Assembly (NCBI GenBank): GCA_016716885.1
Contig: JADJUV010000172.1
Location: 248,001-312,000 of the forward strand
Direction: 5' to 3'
DNA from: Candidatus Trichofilum aggregatum
Lineage (GTDB): Bacteria > Chloroflexota > Anaerolineae > Promineifilales > Promineifilaceae
DNA: 64,000 nt
Of the stretch, positions 28,249 to 37,614 are shown piece after piece (position 1 is the first letter of the stretch; the number at the start of each line of letters is the position of its first letter). The position numbers and the translations under genes are program-made. The notes under the pieces are model-generated. The model saw only the letters and a list, made by a program, of their open reading frames with translations. It did not search any database and was not told where the DNA came from.

Positions 28249-29046
28249 ATGCACAATGTGCAATCTATTTACATGAGAGTAGGGGATCAGATGGGCAATC
28301 TATTGAATAGCTTTCCCCCTGAAGAGCTTGAGGCCTTACAGATCATCCCGGCTTTTTCGTCTGCTTTATACGCCCTGGTGACAATTTTTCAGTATGCCGA
28401 GGGATTGACCGATCAACAAGCGGCCGCGGCCCTATGTTCACGTCTCGATTGGAAATACGCGCTCCGGTTGCCCGTTGATTATGCCGGTTTTGAGCCACTT
28501 CACCTGCGTGATTTTCGGGCTGCATTACGCCAGAAAAAACTGGCCCAAGATGGGTTAGACCGTCTGATAGTTCCCCTGGTTGGATGGGGCCTGTTGCCGC
28601 GCAAAGAACGTCAGACCCCAGCGATAGAAGTGGTGCGTTCCGTCTGTATGCTCAACCGGATGGCGTTTATTGTGACCGCACTGAACCAGGCACTGGAAGC
28701 GGCCGCGGCCGCGCAGCCGGAATGGGTGCGTTCCATCATCCTACCCCATTGGTACGAGCGTTATGGACAAACCCCAAAAATTCCGGGGCAGGCGGCGGGA
28801 ATGACAGCGCAGGACACATTCGCCCAATCCGTTGGCCTTGATGGTGCTTATCTGCTGCGAGCAATCTCAGAGGTACATTGCCCCGAATTGGCGAACCTGC
28901 CTGATGTTTTGGTGCTGCGGCAGGTTTGGAATGAGCAATACGACCTGGTGGAAGGCGTGTTGCTCTGGCGTAAAGACACCTGCGCCCATTGCGTTCTCCC
29001 GGTAGGGAAACGATTTTCCATTGAAGAGGTGAAATTAAACCGATAG
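28249..29046 (+). CDS. IS1182-type transposase, N-terminal half only
   Basis: Best start ATG at 28249 (MHNVQSIYMRVGDQMGNLLN), although starts at 28069 and 28187 are in frame. It contains the DUF772 transposase N-terminal domain (LYALVTIFQYAEGLTDQQAA, WKYALRLPVDYAGF, HLRDFRAAL). The following PEWVRSIILPHWYERYG and VLRQVWNEQYDLVEG segments match the linker that precedes the DDE catalytic domain in IS1182 transposases. The protein then stops, so no catalytic core exists. It is either a remnant or a domesticated DNA-binding protein; the frame is intact over 265 codons, which slightly favours the latter. It lies 89 bp upstream of the multicopper oxidase gene. Confidence 0.65.
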   Translation: MHNVQSIYMRVGDQMGNLLNSFPPEELEALQIIPAFSSALYALVTIFQYAEGLTDQQAAAALCSRLDWKYALRLPVDYAGFEPLHLRDFRAALRQKKLAQDGLDRLIVPLVGWGLLPRKERQTPAIEVVRSVCMLNRMAFIVTALNQALEAAAAAQPEWVRSIILPHWYERYGQTPKIPGQAAGMTAQDTFAQSVGLDGAYLLRAISEVHCPELANLPDVLVLRQVWNEQYDLVEGVLLWRKDTCAHCVLPVGKRFSIEEVKLNR

Positions 29047-29135
29047 GAGGCCCATTGCCCATGACAAATCTCTATTACGCTTTATCCGTTTTCTCGTGCC
29101 GTTCGTTGTTAAAACAATAAGTAAGGAGGATTTCA

Positions 29136-32100
29136 ATGAAATTACGCAAATTGTTCACTGTTTTGTTGTTTATTGCGCTATTTGCCTCTGCCAGTTACTT
29201 CTTAGGTGGTAGCAAATGGGCGAACGCAGAAAAGGGTTTCCAGCCACCCCCCAATAAAAACACCGGGGATATAACACCCGCCGATAGAGAGGCCGCGGCC
29301 GCGGCCAATGCCGCGGCTGGTCTCCAGGTCCCGGAGCGGGGCAGTGAATCCATGATGATGTCCGGCGAGGCCCCCCACTACTATGGCCCTTTCCCCAACT
29401 ACGCCAACAGCCCCTTGCCCGTCATAACCGGCGCAGTTATTCCCGTCGGCAACCCTCTGGTGCAACGCACCTACGCCACGGACTTTGCCTCACCTGCGGT
29501 TACACCCGTCCCGGTCTTCGTGGTTGTGCCCGGCGCTGTGCTGCCCGATGGCCTCGTACAGAGCTTCCAGACCTTCAACCAAACCGTCCCTGGCGGAAGC
29601 CCCACCTCATCTGAGGGCAACCTGTTCCACGCCTACGTACTGCGGCCAACAGGGCAACCCAATGAATACCAGGTCATCTTCGATAGTGGCCCGCTCACTG
29701 TGCCACCCTCGACCAACCCCGCCGGGCAAGTAGAAACATTCCCTGTGCCCGACATTGCCGTTCAGGACGGGGATGTCATCGGCTTTTATGGGGCGGGCAT
29801 CCCTGTGGACATCGTCTCCACCGGCACAGACCTCTTCAGTTACCCGGCTCCCGCCGCCCCCCTGCAAAACAGCACCCTCACCCTGGGCGGATCTGATTAC
29901 CCCCTCTACGGACAGGCACGCACCTATTCGTTCGGAGCCAATGTGCTTGACCTTTCGGGGAACAACACAATGATTACCGGCGGCATTCGCAAATTTGTAG
30001 ATGGACTGCCTGGTGTGGGGCCATCCGGGGCCAATAACCTGGGGCAATACATCCCGGTGGCCCAATCGGATACCACCACCTATCCCGGCTCCGACTACTA
30101 CGAGATTGCCCTCGTTGAATACGAAGAAAAGATGCACTCCGATCTGCCGCCCACCACTCTGCGTGGTTATGTGCAGCTCTCCACCAGCGTCATACCGGGC
30201 GACCAGATTCCCTTGTTTAACCCGGATGGCAGTCCCATCATGTTGCCCAATGGACAACAGGCCATCGCCGTTGATGAGCCACATTACATGGGGCCACTGA
30301 TCGCGGCGGAGAAGGACAGACCCGTCCGTATCCTGTTCCGCAACCTGCTGCCCACAGGCGAGGCGGGCAATCTGTTCCTTCCCGTTGACACCACCGTTAT
30401 GGGTTCCGGTATGGGGCCTGACATGAATGGCATGCATGAGATGGACCCCCAAAATCCGATGTGTGGCATGGTTCCCAAGCCTTATGACTGCTACACCGAA
30501 AATCGGGCGACGCTCCACCTGCATGGAGGCATCACGCCCTGGATCAGCGATGGGACACCGCACCAATGGGTAACACCGGCCAACGAAAACACCCCCTACC
30601 CTGAAGGGGTCAGTGTGGAACATGTACCCGACATGCCCGACCCAGGCCCCGGGGCGATGACCTTCTTCTACACCAACCAGCAAAGTGCCCGGCTGATGTT
30701 CTACCACGACCATGCCTGGGGTATTACCCGGCTGAATGTCTATGCCGGTGAAGCGGCCGCGTACCTCATCACCGATCCCACCGAACAATCGCTGGTCAAC
30801 CAGGGCATCATTCCCGCCGACCAGATTCCACTGGTCATTCAAGACAAGACCTTCGTCCCCGAAATGGATCAACTCGCCGTACAAGACCCCACCTGGGACC
30901 TCAGCCGCTGGGGTGATTACGGCGATTTATGGGTTCCTCATGTCTACGTGCCCGCCCAAAACCCCGGCGATAGCTCCGGCGTCAACCAATATGGCCGCTG
31001 GGCTTATGGCCCCTGGTTCTGGCCGCCAACAACCAACATTGACTACGGCCCCATTGACAACCCCCACTATGATCCCGATTGCGATCCCGATGTGACCTGG
31101 TGTGAACCACCCCTCATTCCTGGTGTGCCGTTCGTTTCCATGGGCATGGAAGCGTTCAACGACACCCCTGTCGTCAATGGAACCCTTTACCCAACCCTCA
31201 CCCTGGAGCCGAAATCGTACCGCTTCCGCATCCTGAACGCGGCCAACGACCGCTTCTGGAACCTGTCGCTGTATGTGGCCGATGCCACCGGCACAGAAGT
31301 TGCCTTGAACGCGGCTGAAGTCCTGGCGGCCCTGAGTGATCCAACTATCTTCCCCACACCCGACACCAACCTCAGCCCGGCTGGCCCTGACTGGATTCAA
31401 ATCGGTACAGAGGGTGGGTTCTTGCCCGCTCCAGCCGTCATTCCGGCGCAGTTCACCACCTGGGTCACGGATCCCACCGTATTCAATGCAGGCAACGTGG
31501 ATCAACATTCGCTGCTGCTCGGCCCGGCCGAGCGGGCTGATGTCATCGTAGACTTCTCCCAGTTCGCTGGTCAGACATTGATCCTCTACAACGACGCTCC
31601 CGCCGCGTTCCCGGCGCGTGACCCCCGTTACGATTACTACACCGGCAACCCCGATTTGCGTGATACAGGGGGTGCTCCTGCCACATTGCCTGGCTACGGG
31701 CCAAACACCCGCACCGTCATGCAGATCAAGATCGCCCCGTTGACTCCCGCCCCAGCCTTCAACTTAAACGCCCTGGAGACCGCGTTCCGCGCCACGAGTT
31801 TAGGGGGACAGGGTGTATTCGAGACTTCGCAGCACCCCATCATTGTGGGACAGAACGCCTATAACTCGGCCTACGGCACCTCTTTCCCGCTCAATGGCCC
31901 CAATGCCGGGCTGGTGCAAATCTACAATACCCAGTTCACCTTCAAAACCTTGTTAGGCAGTACGCTCACCTTCCCCCTTGACCCCAAGCAGATTCAGGAC
32001 GAAATGGGTGAAGCGTTTGAGCAAGATTACGGGCGTATGAGTGGTTTCCTGGGTGTGGAGACGCCCAATCCTCAGGCGGGCCAACAGAACATGATTCTGT

Positions 32101-34694
32101 ATCCGTTCATGTTCCCACCGACGGAGATCATAAACGGGCTTGAACTGCCGCCAGGAATGGAGGTCACGCCGATTGCTTCAACCGATGATGGAACCCAAAT
32201 CTGGAAGATTACCCATAACGGTGTAGACACTCACCCGATTCACTTCCACCTGTATGATGTGCAACTCATCAACCGGGTGGGGTGGGATGGCATCATCCGG
32301 CGGCCTGATCCCAACGAATTGGGCTGGAAGGATACGGTCAGGGTCAGTCCACTGGAGGATACCATTGTCGCGCTACGGCCGATTATCCCCACGTTGCCCT
32401 TTGACCTGCCCAACAGCATCCGCTTGCTGGATCCGTCTATGCCTGAGGGAGCTATTCTGGCAAATTCCACGCTGGCGGAACAAAACGGCCTGGCGCCTCT
32501 GGCCTTTGCCCCGAATGGTGAACCCATTGACATTGTCAACCACTTCATCAACTTCGGCTGGGAGTATGTGTGGCACTGCCATATTCTGAGCCATGAAGAG
32601 ATGGACATGATGCGGCCGCAGGCGGTCGTGGTGACACCCAGAGTTCCTTCTGATCTCATTGTCACCTGGGATGGAGGTACGGCGACCCTGACCTGGACGG
32701 ACAACTCCCTCAACGAGACAGCCTTCATCGTGCAACGAGCCACCAATAACACCTTTACCGAGGGTCTGGTGACTTTCACCGTGGGCATGGATGTGACAAC
32801 ATTCAGCGATGTCATCAGCAATGCGAACGGAACGTATTACTACCGGGTGCAGGCAGATAACGTCGTGGGTGACACCTGGGATTACAGCGATCCCAATCTG
32901 AATGAAGGGGCACTGTTCCCCACCAAATCCCTCCGCTCTGAGTTCACGAACACGGCTATGGTTGAGGTGAATAATCCGCCCTCTGGCCTGTATTTCTCAA
33001 CGGTGGGTGGTGGCAACACGAATCCCATTCCTGGCCTCGCCGGGCCGTATGATGATGCCCATCTCTACACCTGGGATGGCACAGCCTTTGGACAATTGTG
33101 GAATGCTACCGCTATTGGACTGCCCACCAACGCCAATGTAGATGGCCTGGTTATGGTCAATGCCAACCAGTTCTATCTGTCATTCACCGCCGATGAGACC
33201 GTTTTGCCAGGGGTGGGTTCTGTGCAGGACGAAGATGTGGTCTACTACGACAACGGGGTGTGGTCTGTCTACTTTGACGGCACAGCCCAGGGTCTAACCA
33301 CCACAGGTCGCGACCTGGACGGCTTTGAGATTGCCGACGGCCTGCTCTACTTCTCCACTTTAGGAACAGGAAACACGAACTCAATCCCTGGTGTGGCCGG
33401 GCCGTATGATGATGCGGATATCTACACCTGGGATGGCGCAAGTTTCAGCCGGTTCTTTGATGCCTCGGTTGCCGGGTTACTTACCAACGCCAACGTAGAT
33501 GGCATGGTGATTGAAGATGCCCAGCATTTCTACCTGTCATTTGCGGCGGATACCGCTTTACCGGGGTTAGGCACTGTCCAGGATGAGGATGTTGTCTTTT
33601 ACAGCAATGGTGTATGGTCGGTGTACTTCGATGGAACAGCCCTGAGCCTTACAACAGCCGGTCAGGACCTGGACGCCTTTGAAATCGGGCCGATCCTGAT
33701 ACCACCGGCAACTCCCAGCAATCTGGTCGCCCTGCTGGAAACCACCACCCAGGTGAACTTGAGTTGGACCGACAATGCGACGAACGAGCTGGGATTCACC
33801 ATTGAGCGGGCTGTCGTTACCGGCGGTGTACCTGAGCCGTTCGCCGAGGTGGCAACCGTAGGGGCAGATGTCAACAGCTACAGTGACACCACCGTTACCC
33901 CTGACACCACCTATCTCTACCGGGTGTTGGCCTTCAATGCCGACGGTAACTCGCTGTGGTCTAACGAAGTGACCATCATTACATCCACCCAACAGTCAGG
34001 TCTGTACTTCGCGACGGCGGCTGCCAGTACCATTCCCGGTGTACCCGGCCCGTATGATGATGCCGACATCTACACCTGGAACGGCGCAGCCTTTGGGCGG
34101 CTATTCGATGCCTCGGTTGCTGGCCTGCCTGGCAATGCCAACGTGGACGGGATGGTCATCGTAGATGCCACGCACTTCTACCTATCGTTCACGGCTGACG
34201 TTGTTTTACCAGGGCTGGGGGCTGTGCAGGACGAAGATGTGGTTTACTGCGACAATGGGGTATGGTCGGTCTACTTCGATGGCACGGCGCTGGGTCTCAC
34301 CAATGCCGGTCACGACCTGGACGCCATCTCTCTCGTCAACGGTATTCTCTACTTCTCGACCACCGGCACGGGCAATACCAGTGCGATCCCTGGTGTGACG
34401 GGGCCATATGATGATGCGGACATCTACACCTGGGATGGTACGGTCTTTAGCCGCTGGTATGATGCCTCGGCGGCGGGGCTGCTTGCCAACGCCAATGTAG
34501 ACGGCATGGTGATTGTGGATGCCACGCAGTTCTACCTGTCGTTCACGGCCGACACCGGTCTGCCGAATCTGGGCATTGTTGAGGATGAAGATGTTGTCTA
34601 CTTCAACAGCGGGGTGTGGTCAGTCTACTTTGATGGCACGGCGCAAGGGCTTACCACGAACGGTCACGATATAAATGCGTTTGACCTGCCTTAG
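29136..34694 (+). CDS. Giant secreted multicopper oxidase with FN3 domains and tandem repeats
   Basis: 1852 aa. TAAGGAGGA precedes the ATG. Signal peptide: MKLRKLFTVLLFIALFASAS. All four copper motifs are present: LHLHGG (~residue 458), FYHDHAW (~522), HPIHFHLYD (~1031) and WHCHILSHEEMDMM (~1145, with the type 1 Cys, His and Met). Then a fibronectin type III domain (~1169-1270), two ~115-residue repeats (from ~1284 and ~1405) with GPYDDA.IYTWDG and DEDVV.Y.NGVWSVYFDG, a second FN3 (~1524-1610) and two more repeats (~1621, ~1737). It is far larger than laccase or CotA and recalls the large secreted oxidases linked to Mn(II) oxidation, but the substrate cannot be assigned. The cytochrome and ApbE operon converges on it from the other side. 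Confidence 0.9.
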   Translation: MKLRKLFTVLLFIALFASASYFLGGSKWANAEKGFQPPPNKNTGDITPADREAAAAANAAAGLQVPERGSESMMMSGEAPHYYGPFPNYANSPLPVITGAVIPVGNPLVQRTYATDFASPAVTPVPVFVVVPGAVLPDGLVQSFQTFNQTVPGGSPTSSEGNLFHAYVLRPTGQPNEYQVIFDSGPLTVPPSTNPAGQVETFPVPDIAVQDGDVIGFYGAGIPVDIVSTGTDLFSYPAPAAPLQNSTLTLGGSDYPLYGQARTYSFGANVLDLSGNNTMITGGIRKFVDGLPGVGPSGANNLGQYIPVAQSDTTTYPGSDYYEIALVEYEEKMHSDLPPTTLRGYVQLSTSVIPGDQIPLFNPDGSPIMLPNGQQAIAVDEPHYMGPLIAAEKDRPVRILFRNLLPTGEAGNLFLPVDTTVMGSGMGPDMNGMHEMDPQNPMCGMVPKPYDCYTENRATLHLHGGITPWISDGTPHQWVTPANENTPYPEGVSVEHVPDMPDPGPGAMTFFYTNQQSARLMFYHDHAWGITRLNVYAGEAAAYLITDPTEQSLVNQGIIPADQIPLVIQDKTFVPEMDQLAVQDPTWDLSRWGDYGDLWVPHVYVPAQNPGDSSGVNQYGRWAYGPWFWPPTTNIDYGPIDNPHYDPDCDPDVTWCEPPLIPGVPFVSMGMEAFNDTPVVNGTLYPTLTLEPKSYRFRILNAANDRFWNLSLYVADATGTEVALNAAEVLAALSDPTIFPTPDTNLSPAGPDWIQIGTEGGFLPAPAVIPAQFTTWVTDPTVFNAGNVDQHSLLLGPAERADVIVDFSQFAGQTLILYNDAPAAFPARDPRYDYYTGNPDLRDTGGAPATLPGYGPNTRTVMQIKIAPLTPAPAFNLNALETAFRATSLGGQGVFETSQHPIIVGQNAYNSAYGTSFPLNGPNAGLVQIYNTQFTFKTLLGSTLTFPLDPKQIQDEMGEAFEQDYGRMSGFLGVETPNPQAGQQNMILYPFMFPPTEIINGLELPPGMEVTPIASTDDGTQIWKITHNGVDTHPIHFHLYDVQLINRVGWDGIIRRPDPNELGWKDTVRVSPLEDTIVALRPIIPTLPFDLPNSIRLLDPSMPEGAILANSTLAEQNGLAPLAFAPNGEPIDIVNHFINFGWEYVWHCHILSHEEMDMMRPQAVVVTPRVPSDLIVTWDGGTATLTWTDNSLNETAFIVQRATNNTFTEGLVTFTVGMDVTTFSDVISNANGTYYYRVQADNVVGDTWDYSDPNLNEGALFPTKSLRSEFTNTAMVEVNNPPSGLYFSTVGGGNTNPIPGLAGPYDDAHLYTWDGTAFGQLWNATAIGLPTNANVDGLVMVNANQFYLSFTADETVLPGVGSVQDEDVVYYDNGVWSVYFDGTAQGLTTTGRDLDGFEIADGLLYFSTLGTGNTNSIPGVAGPYDDADIYTWDGASFSRFFDASVAGLLTNANVDGMVIEDAQHFYLSFAADTALPGLGTVQDEDVVFYSNGVWSVYFDGTALSLTTAGQDLDAFEIGPILIPPATPSNLVALLETTTQVNLSWTDNATNELGFTIERAVVTGGVPEPFAEVATVGADVNSYSDTTVTPDTTYLYRVLAFNADGNSLWSNEVTIITSTQQSGLYFATAAASTIPGVPGPYDDADIYTWNGAAFGRLFDASVAGLPGNANVDGMVIVDATHFYLSFTADVVLPGLGAVQDEDVVYCDNGVWSVYFDGTALGLTNAGHDLDAISLVNGILYFSTTGTGNTSAIPGVTGPYDDADIYTWDGTVFSRWYDASAAGLLANANVDGMVIVDATQFYLSFTADTGLPNLGIVEDEDVVYFNSGVWSVYFDGTAQGLTTNGHDINAFDLP

Positions 34695-34737
34695 TTTGTT
34701 GCCGTGGGCATTTTTGCCTACGGGTTGTGAGTAAAAA

Positions 34738-34768
34738 GAAATCGGATTTCTCAGAGAAATCCGATTTC
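34738..34768. terminator. Palindromic hairpin after the multicopper oxidase
   Basis: GAAATCGGATTTCTC followed by AGAGAAATCCGATTTC forms a near-perfect A/T-rich hairpin about 45 bp after the oxidase stop. There is no T-tract on either side, so it may be a repeat or mRNA end rather than a classical terminator. Confidence 0.45.
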
Positions 34769-34810
34769 TCCCCAAACCATTGTTAAAGATGCACGCATAG
34801 AGTGGTAGCG

Positions 34811-34845
34811 AGCCGTGGAGAGAAAATACTCTCCACGGCTTTTCT
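34811..34845. terminator. Terminator between convergent genes
   Basis: Perfect 12-bp stem AGCCGTGGAGAG / CTCTCCACGGCT with a six-base A-rich loop, followed by TTTCT. It lies between the convergent multicopper oxidase and cytochrome genes and could stop transcription from the left. Confidence 0.75.
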
Positions 34846-34868
34846 ATCTGAACAGTGACTGCGTTTGT

Positions 34869-35681
34869 TTACTGCATCAATCGGGCTTCTATCAGTCGCG
34901 TATGAATATCGTTAAATGCATCCGCCTGTGACTGAGTAATGGTGCCATTAGTGACCAATTGCTCCAAAATCGTGGCCTGCATATCGGCCATGGAGCCGCT
35001 CATCATGTCTCGATGCTGGGCCATTTCGGTATCCAGAACGGTATGCACCTGGGTGAACAGATTGGCTTCTGCCTGGGTAATGACCTCTTGGGCAACCGCA
35101 TTGTTTAACATGGTGGCACGCTGTTCTGTTTCCGCGGCCGCGTCGTATCTTGCCCCGCCCATATTTTGTTGGGGCATCATCGTACCGCTGCCCAGAGCTT
35201 GCACATAGTTGAGCACATCCCAGCGCTCTTGTTCATCAGGAGTATTTTTCCAGGTAGGCATCCCAGAGTTAAACGGCTCCAAAGCCCCGCCTTCACTCAC
35301 CCGCCAGAACAAATAATCATCACCCATCATCTGGCTGGTGTGAGCAATAGGTGCGGGGGCAGGATCAAGCGCGGCACTGGCGGGGCCATCACCCATGCCC
35401 CCATCACCATGACAGGCCGCGCAGTAAGTGGCAAAAAGTTCCCCGCCCCGTGCCAATGAGGCCTCATCCGCCACCACCGGATTGGTTAATCCTTTGTATT
35501 CTTCGGGAAGGGGAGCCTGGTGTCGCGCCATCATGCCACCTTGCATCCCCATACCCGGCCCCATACTTGTGGTGGAACCAGAGGTTGAGGTGCTGGCGGT
35601 GCTATTTTCTTCAGGGGAAGCAGAGTTGCAGGCCACCAGGAGCAGGCCCAGACTTAATATCAAAAGTATCATTCGTTTCAT
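34869..35681 (-). CDS. Lipoprotein cytochrome c with C-terminal helical repeats
   Basis: 270 aa from ATG at 35681, with GGAGTG upstream. A lipoprotein signal peptide ends in LLLVACNSA, so the protein is probably anchored outside the membrane. A Met/His-rich stretch (MGPGMGMQGGMMARH) follows. Residues about 75-165 form a mono-haem cytochrome c domain with CAACH and a likely Met ligand in FNSGMPTWKN. The C-terminus has two similar helical units (QEVITQAEANLFTQVHTVL and NGTITQSQADAFNDIHTRL). It is the last gene of the operon with the ferric-reductase-like protein and ApbE. It probably passes electrons in an extracytoplasmic chain, possibly to the nearby copper oxidase (inference). Confidence 0.87.
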   Translation of the reverse strand: MKRMILLILSLGLLLVACNSASPEENSTASTSTSGSTTSMGPGMGMQGGMMARHQAPLPEEYKGLTNPVVADEASLARGGELFATYCAACHGDGGMGDGPASAALDPAPAPIAHTSQMMGDDYLFWRVSEGGALEPFNSGMPTWKNTPDEQERWDVLNYVQALGSGTMMPQQNMGGARYDAAAETEQRATMLNNAVAQEVITQAEANLFTQVHTVLDTEMAQHRDMMSGSMADMQATILEQLVTNGTITQSQADAFNDIHTRLIEARLMQ

Positions 35682-35796
35682 TAACACACTCCGTTGACTA
35701 AGCTGCGAGGGCTGGCCCTCGGAAAAATTTGGGTGAACTTCTCTTATCCTAACCCCAACCTATGAAGACCGTGTGAAGTTGTAAAGCCTGATAAAT

Positions 35797-36414
35797 CTAT
35801 TTCGTGCGAGCCGTCAACAGGCGGAAATTCGTGAGGAACAGAACCAGCAACCCGCTCCCCCAATATAAAACCCGCATCCCCGGATTACTACTGTCCGTTC
35901 CGGCCATGACGCCATGCACGGTCACCAACAGATAAGCCACAAACGTCAGGTAATGCAACTGCCGCCACCGTTGCTGGCCGATTTCTTTGCGCCAATAAAA
36001 ACTCACCGAGGTCAACAGCATCAGGTACAGGCCGATGATGCCTGCTCCCACCCAGCCCGGCTGATAAGGGCCGAGGAAAGGTATCGTCAAATCGAGCACG
36101 GTGTAGCTGTAGTAGCTGTCCAGCAACAGGGCTAAAGCATGAAAAGCGGTCAGGCTTATCGCCAGCCAGGAAAGGGTGTTGTGCATCGCCAGGGCCAGGG
36201 GGGCCGGAATCGTCTCTTTGACGATTTTACTGCTTAGCAGCAAGCCCCACAGGGTGGAGCCGGTCAAGAGAATGTAAGCGACCGTTCCGGCGGAGCGGGT
36301 GAAATGCCAGGGTGTCTGGCTGGTAATGCCCAGCCTGGTGATGATTTGGGCCAGCCAGGTGGTTTCGTTCCAGAGGAACCAGAGTGTCGCCAGGAGCAAT
36401 GTGCCCCCCATCAC
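35797..36414 (-). CDS. Ferric-reductase-like transmembrane protein
   Basis: About 205 aa with five to six membrane helices. The b-type haem ligands expected of the ferric reductase / YedZ-MsrQ superfamily are suggested by the His residues in LAMHNTLSWLAISLTAFHAL and in QLHYLTFVAYLLVTVHGVMA. The start is uncertain: ATG at 36411 or GTG at 36414 is available, but the in-frame codons upstream (APLTFFLSLLVG) look like the missing first part of a helix, and an ATG at 36467 is in another frame, so a one-base shift is likely. It should move electrons across the membrane toward the cytochrome encoded next. Confidence 0.75.
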   Translation of the reverse strand: MMGGTLLLATLWFLWNETTWLAQIITRLGITSQTPWHFTRSAGTVAYILLTGSTLWGLLLSSKIVKETIPAPLALAMHNTLSWLAISLTAFHALALLLDSYYSYTVLDLTIPFLGPYQPGWVGAGIIGLYLMLLTSVSFYWRKEIGQQRWRQLHYLTFVAYLLVTVHGVMAGTDSSNPGMRVLYWGSGLLVLFLTNFRLLTARTK

Positions 36415-36538
36415 CCCAACCAGCAGGCTGAGGAAAAAGGTGAGGGGTGCGTGGTTGGAGGGGTGTCATGTGGTCAGGTGTTGGGGTGGGTGGGCAGAGT
36501 GGCAAGTGGCAGGGGGTGGCAGGGGTGGCAGGGTTAGA

Positions 36539-37549
36539 TTATGCCCTTTGGCCGTGTAGGGTGGTTATGGGTGTCAGGTGTGAGTGCAGGACGGGTGTAA
36601 TGAGGATTAAACCTTCCTGGGTAATGACCAGGCCGGGAATCTCGTGGGCCAATAAGGTGTGCAGACCGGCGGAGCCGGTGATGAGGGTGGCGGTGGCCCA
36701 GGCTTCGGCCGCGGCCGCGTCACGCATCAGTACCGTCACCGTCAGCGCATCCGTCGCGGCGGGCTGGTGCGTAAACGGGTTGATGATGTGGTGGGCCACC
36801 TGCCCATTCTGCTGCCACCGCCGGTAATCAATTCCAGAAGTTGCCAGACTGGCCTCTTCTAACCAGAGTGTAAACAAGTCAATGGGTTCAACCTCGTCTG
36901 ACCAGGGAGAACTGATCGCCACCGGCCATCCGGCATAACCCGTGGGGGCCAATCCCGCCACCAGATCACCGCCCGCATCGACCAGACACGGCCCCACGTC
37001 CCGCAAAAGCTCTACCGCCTGCTGGGCCGTGACCCCTTTGGCAATACCGCCCAGGTCAACCGGCAGATGAGGCGGCAGGTAGACGGTTCGCGCACGGGCA
37101 TCCAGTTGGATGTCGCGCCAGTTGCCCCCATTGTTTACCTCTGGGACAACAGACCTGACAGGTTTCAGAAACCTGTCAGGTCTTGAACTCGACGAGGCGC
37201 GGCTAAAAGAGTTGACATACCCGGCCTGTTGTAACGCCTTGAGGGTGGTGGGATCAAAGTAGCCGTGGGTCTGTTCTGCCAGAGCCAATGACTGGTTCAG
37301 CAGGTCCCACAGCAGCGGCGAAACCTCGACCCATTGGCCGCCGTGGGCATTGAGGCGGGAGAGTTCGCTGTCGGGGCGGAACCGGCTGAGGGCCTGTTCG
37401 TTGTGGGCAAACAGGGATTCTACTTGAGCCAGAGAGGCGGCCGCGGCCGCGTCGTCTGTGGTCTCTACCCAGGCGTTTATTTCACTGCCCATGGCTCGGA
37501 AGGTGTGGGTGTGCCAGGTGGCGGGGATGAAGTCGGTGTAGGTGGTCAT
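36539..37549 (-). CDS. apbE: FAD:protein FMN transferase (ApbE family)
   Basis: 336 aa. ApbE signatures: FRAMGSEINAWVE (start), ALSRFRPDSELSRLNAHGG, HGYFDPTTLKAL, VDLGGIAKGVTAQQAVELL, CLVDAGGDLVAG and the C-terminal ATSGIDYRRW plus HHIINPFTHQPA. It transfers FMN from FAD to a Ser/Thr of exported flavoproteins. No FMN_bind domain substrate is encoded here. A 33-bp palindromic repeat is inserted in frame at 37151-37183, adding residues about 122-133 in a region that varies in the family. No signal peptide is evident. The leader upstream of the ATG is an unusual CTCTCAGT repeat also found in front of the OmpR regulator gene. Confidence 0.9.
   Translation of the reverse strand: MTTYTDFIPATWHTHTFRAMGSEINAWVETTDDAAAAASLAQVESLFAHNEQALSRFRPDSELSRLNAHGGQWVEVSPLLWDLLNQSLALAEQTHGYFDPTTLKALQQAGYVNSFSRASSSSRPDRFLKPVRSVVPEVNNGGNWRDIQLDARARTVYLPPHLPVDLGGIAKGVTAQQAVELLRDVGPCLVDAGGDLVAGLAPTGYAGWPVAISSPWSDEVEPIDLFTLWLEEASLATSGIDYRRWQQNGQVAHHIINPFTHQPAATDALTVTVLMRDAAAAEAWATATLITGSAGLHTLLAHEIPGLVITQEGLILITPVLHSHLTPITTLHGQRA
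37151..37183. repeat. Palindromic repeat inserted inside apbE
   Basis: Perfect 15-bp arms AGACCTGACAGGTTT and AAACCTGTCAGGTCT with a three-base centre. It lies inside the coding frame of apbE without breaking it. From memory, similar CCTGACAGG palindromes are dispersed in other Chloroflexota. Confidence 0.7.
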
Positions 37550-37592
37550 GGGAGATGGAGAGATTGAGAGACTGAGAGACTGAGAGATTGAT
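37550..37592 (-). promoter_or_regulatory. Pyrimidine repeat leader before apbE
   Basis: Read on the minus strand, CAATCTCTCAGTCTCTCAGT continues to CTCCATCTCCC and the ATG of apbE. The same run precedes the OmpR regulator ATG at 38767. No purine-rich ribosome site is present. Confidence 0.5.
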
Positions 37593-37614
37593 AACGGCCA
37601 ACAGTAATTCTTGA

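Noticed and set aside
29607..30884. 425-codon open frame on the minus strand
   Set aside because: It is antisense to the multicopper oxidase, whose copper motifs prove the plus-strand frame. No known motif is visible in the antisense product.
33000..34694. CRISPR-like tandem repeat
   Set aside because: The repetition is at protein level (~115 residues) within one frame, not short direct repeats with spacers.
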